NCBI GenBank assembly: GCA_964370845.1
Contig: CAYJLB010000054.1
Coordinates: 1-15,670, forward strand
Source: CAYJLB01 sp964370845
Lineage (GTDB): Bacteria > Bacillota > Clostridia > Oscillospirales > Ruminococcaceae
Reading direction: 5' to 3'
Length of the DNA stretch: 15,670 nucleotides
This document shows positions 14,276 to 15,670 of this stretch, piece after piece (positions within the stretch are counted from its first letter, which is position 1; the number at the start of each line of letters is the position of its first letter). A model generated the notes under the pieces. It was not told the DNA's origin. It did no database searches and saw nothing but the letters and a program-made list of their open reading frames with translations. Both the position numbers and the translations under genes were made by a program.

Positions 14276-15670
14276 TTAAAATAAACTAATCGTAAATTCT
14301 CTTTTCTCAATTAATAATTCTTTAAAATCATTAACTGGCATTGGTCTTGCGAAATAATAACCTTGCGCATAATCACAGCCAATTCCTTTTAGCCATAATG
14401 CTTGTGAAGCTGTTTCAACTCCCTCAGCAACAACTTTCATGTTAAGATGTTTAGCCATTAAAATTATGTCAGTTACTACAATATTACTATTTGCACCTTG
14501 GTCTTTTAGGTCAAAGAATGCCTTGTCAAGTTTTAACACATCAGCTTCAACTGCTGAAAGTCTATTAAGTGAAGAAACTCCCGCTCCAAAGTCGTCAATT
14601 GCAATAGCAAAGCCAATTTTCTTGAATTTTTTAACCACTTCAAGGAATCTATTTGTATCTGCTTCAACAGCACTTTCAGTAAGTTCAAGCTCGATTTGTG
14701 ACGGGTCAATGTCATAAATTGAAAGAATATCATTAATATTATTTACAATATTATCAGAAAGTACGGTGTGCGCTGATAAGTTTACTGCAATTTTTGGAAC
14801 GTCCATTTTTAAAGTGCTTGCTTTAAGACACTTACAAACTTCTTCTAATACATATAAATCAAGGTAAGAAATAAATCCATTTTCCTCGAAAATAGGGATA
14901 AATTGATCAGGGAAAATTTTATTCCCTAGTTTAGGGTGCCAACGTACTAAGGCTTCTGCACCGCTAATTTTCATAGTATTAAAATCAATTTTAGGTTGAT
15001 ATTCCACAACAAATTCGCGGTCTTTAATAGCTTGTTCCATTCGGAAAGTTATGTTAATTTTATCTTCGTATTGTTTGCGTAAATCATCGTCAAAAGTGAT
15101 AAATGTAGTTTTGTGTGTGGATTTACCATGAATTCTAGCGTTGTCTGCTTGTCCTACAATAGTTGTCCCTTTTTCCTTAGTATTTTCAATAATTACGTTG
15201 CCAAAAGATAATGAAACCTTATATTTTTCGTTTACATTTTGTTCGATGTTAGGCAGTATTTCTTCTTTATAAATTTGTTTAATTGTACCACCATCATTTA
15301 CACGTCTTAATACTAAAAATTGATCAGCAGTTCTACGACATAATACTGCACTTGTATCTTGAAAAGCTTTTTTAAGTGCATCTGCTACTGCTACAAGAAT
15401 TGTTGTTCCTTTGTCATTGCTAAAATGAGTGTTTATAGTTTTAAACATATCAATATCAAAGGAAATCAGTTCGTATTCATTAGGTTTAGCCTTATCTAAA
15501 GTTTCATCGATGACTTGTCTAAACTTTTGAATTGCCATAAGTCCAGTTAATTGGTCAACGCTATAAGATTTTAATAAAGCTTCTTTTTTCTCAATTTTTC
15601 CACGATAAAATAAAGCTATAAATGCTGCGGCAATAACTATAAATACTATAATAAAGTAATACCAGTTATT
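14276..15670 (-). CDS. TM-GGDEF-EAL protein, predicted c-di-GMP phosphodiesterase, partial (5' end beyond window)
   Basis: The frame is open to the right edge, so 464 residues are visible and the start is outside. The ATG at 15538 is not the start: it is the M of the conserved D-x-L-T-G-L-M entry to the GGDEF domain, and 44 in-frame codons precede it. Those encode a membrane segment (WYYFIIVFIVIAAAFIALFY, visible residues 3-22) and a short basic linker. The GGDEF domain (about 37-200) has TADQF (114-118) in place of GGDEF, so cyclase activity is unlikely. The EAL domain (about 205-460) has E239-A-L, N297, E327 and E329, D359-D360, K380, E416 and Q436, a complete catalytic set. It probably hydrolyses c-di-GMP at the membrane. 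Any sensor domain would be N-terminal and unseen. A terminator follows the stop. Confidence 0.92.
   Translation of the reverse strand, partial: NNWYYFIIVFIVIAAAFIALFYRGKIEKKEALLKSYSVDQLTGLMAIQKFRQVIDETLDKAKPNEYELISFDIDMFKTINTHFSNDKGTTILVAVADALKKAFQDTSAVLCRRTADQFLVLRRVNDGGTIKQIYKEEILPNIEQNVNEKYKVSLSFGNVIIENTKEKGTTIVGQADNARIHGKSTHKTTFITFDDDLRKQYEDKINITFRMEQAIKDREFVVEYQPKIDFNTMKISGAEALVRWHPKLGNKIFPDQFIPIFEENGFISYLDLYVLEEVCKCLKASTLKMDVPKIAVNLSAHTVLSDNIVNNINDILSIYDIDPSQIELELTESAVEADTNRFLEVVKKFKKIGFAIAIDDFGAGVSSLNRLSAVEADVLKLDKAFFDLKDQGANSNIVVTDIILMAKHLNMKVVAEGVETASQALWLKGIGCDYAQGYYFARPMPVNDFKELLIEKREFTISLF

Noticed and set aside
1..15670. CRISPR array, tRNA or rRNA, insertion sequence, integrase or phage genes
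   Set aside because: No regularly spaced repeats, cloverleaf-like sequence, transposase motif or terminal repeats were seen on either strand.

Overview
The window is AT-rich DNA from a low-GC Gram-positive bacterium, most likely a member of the Clostridia. The evidence is an EssC-type (T7SSb) secretion ATPase with an FHA domain and FtsK/SpoIIIE domains, a surface protein with a C-terminal cell-wall sorting signal, purine-rich Shine-Dalgarno sites and codon use biased to A/T. Genus cannot be read from the sequence. Two 10-N runs (7372-7381, 11513-11522) are assembly gaps, and one of them breaks a gene.

Left part, about 1-6960, minus strand: a compact type VII secretion operon, read right to left. 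It opens with an unrecognised single-pass membrane protein (cytoplasmic coiled coil, one membrane segment, two lipocalin-like outer repeats). Next come EssC, an EsaB/YukD ubiquitin-like protein whose start codon abuts the EssC stop, two WXG100-type small proteins, and the first 42 codons of a third small protein cut by the window edge. No EssB, EssA or EsaA is visible. The membrane protein occupies the position where such a partner would be expected, and it is the most novel item here.

Middle, about 6900-9210: a divergent control region with an almost identical extended -10 box facing each way and a perfect 15-bp inverted repeat. It is followed on the plus strand by a two-component system, a multi-pass membrane histidine kinase (split only by the first N gap) and an OmpR-type response regulator. 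These end at a bidirectional terminator.

Right part, about 9210-15670, minus strand: two cyclic-di-GMP proteins flank a secreted, wall-anchored multidomain surface protein. The 737-residue dCache-GGDEF-EAL protein and the edge-truncated TM-GGDEF-EAL protein both have degenerate GGDEF motifs and complete EAL catalytic sets, so both are predicted phosphodiesterases. The surface protein has a signal peptide, an InlB-type repeat, two related beta repeats, Ig-like, Fn3-like, BIG2-like and MucBP-like regions, and an APKTG sorting motif. Each of these genes appears to be its own transcription unit, with hairpin terminators after three of the four units to the right of the T7SS operon's promoter region.

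Working model (inference): the divergent two-component system controls the T7SS operon, while the phosphodiesterases lower c-di-GMP and may influence surface adhesion. No tRNA, rRNA, CRISPR array, insertion sequence or integrase was seen, and no gene-free stretch exceeds 300 bases.
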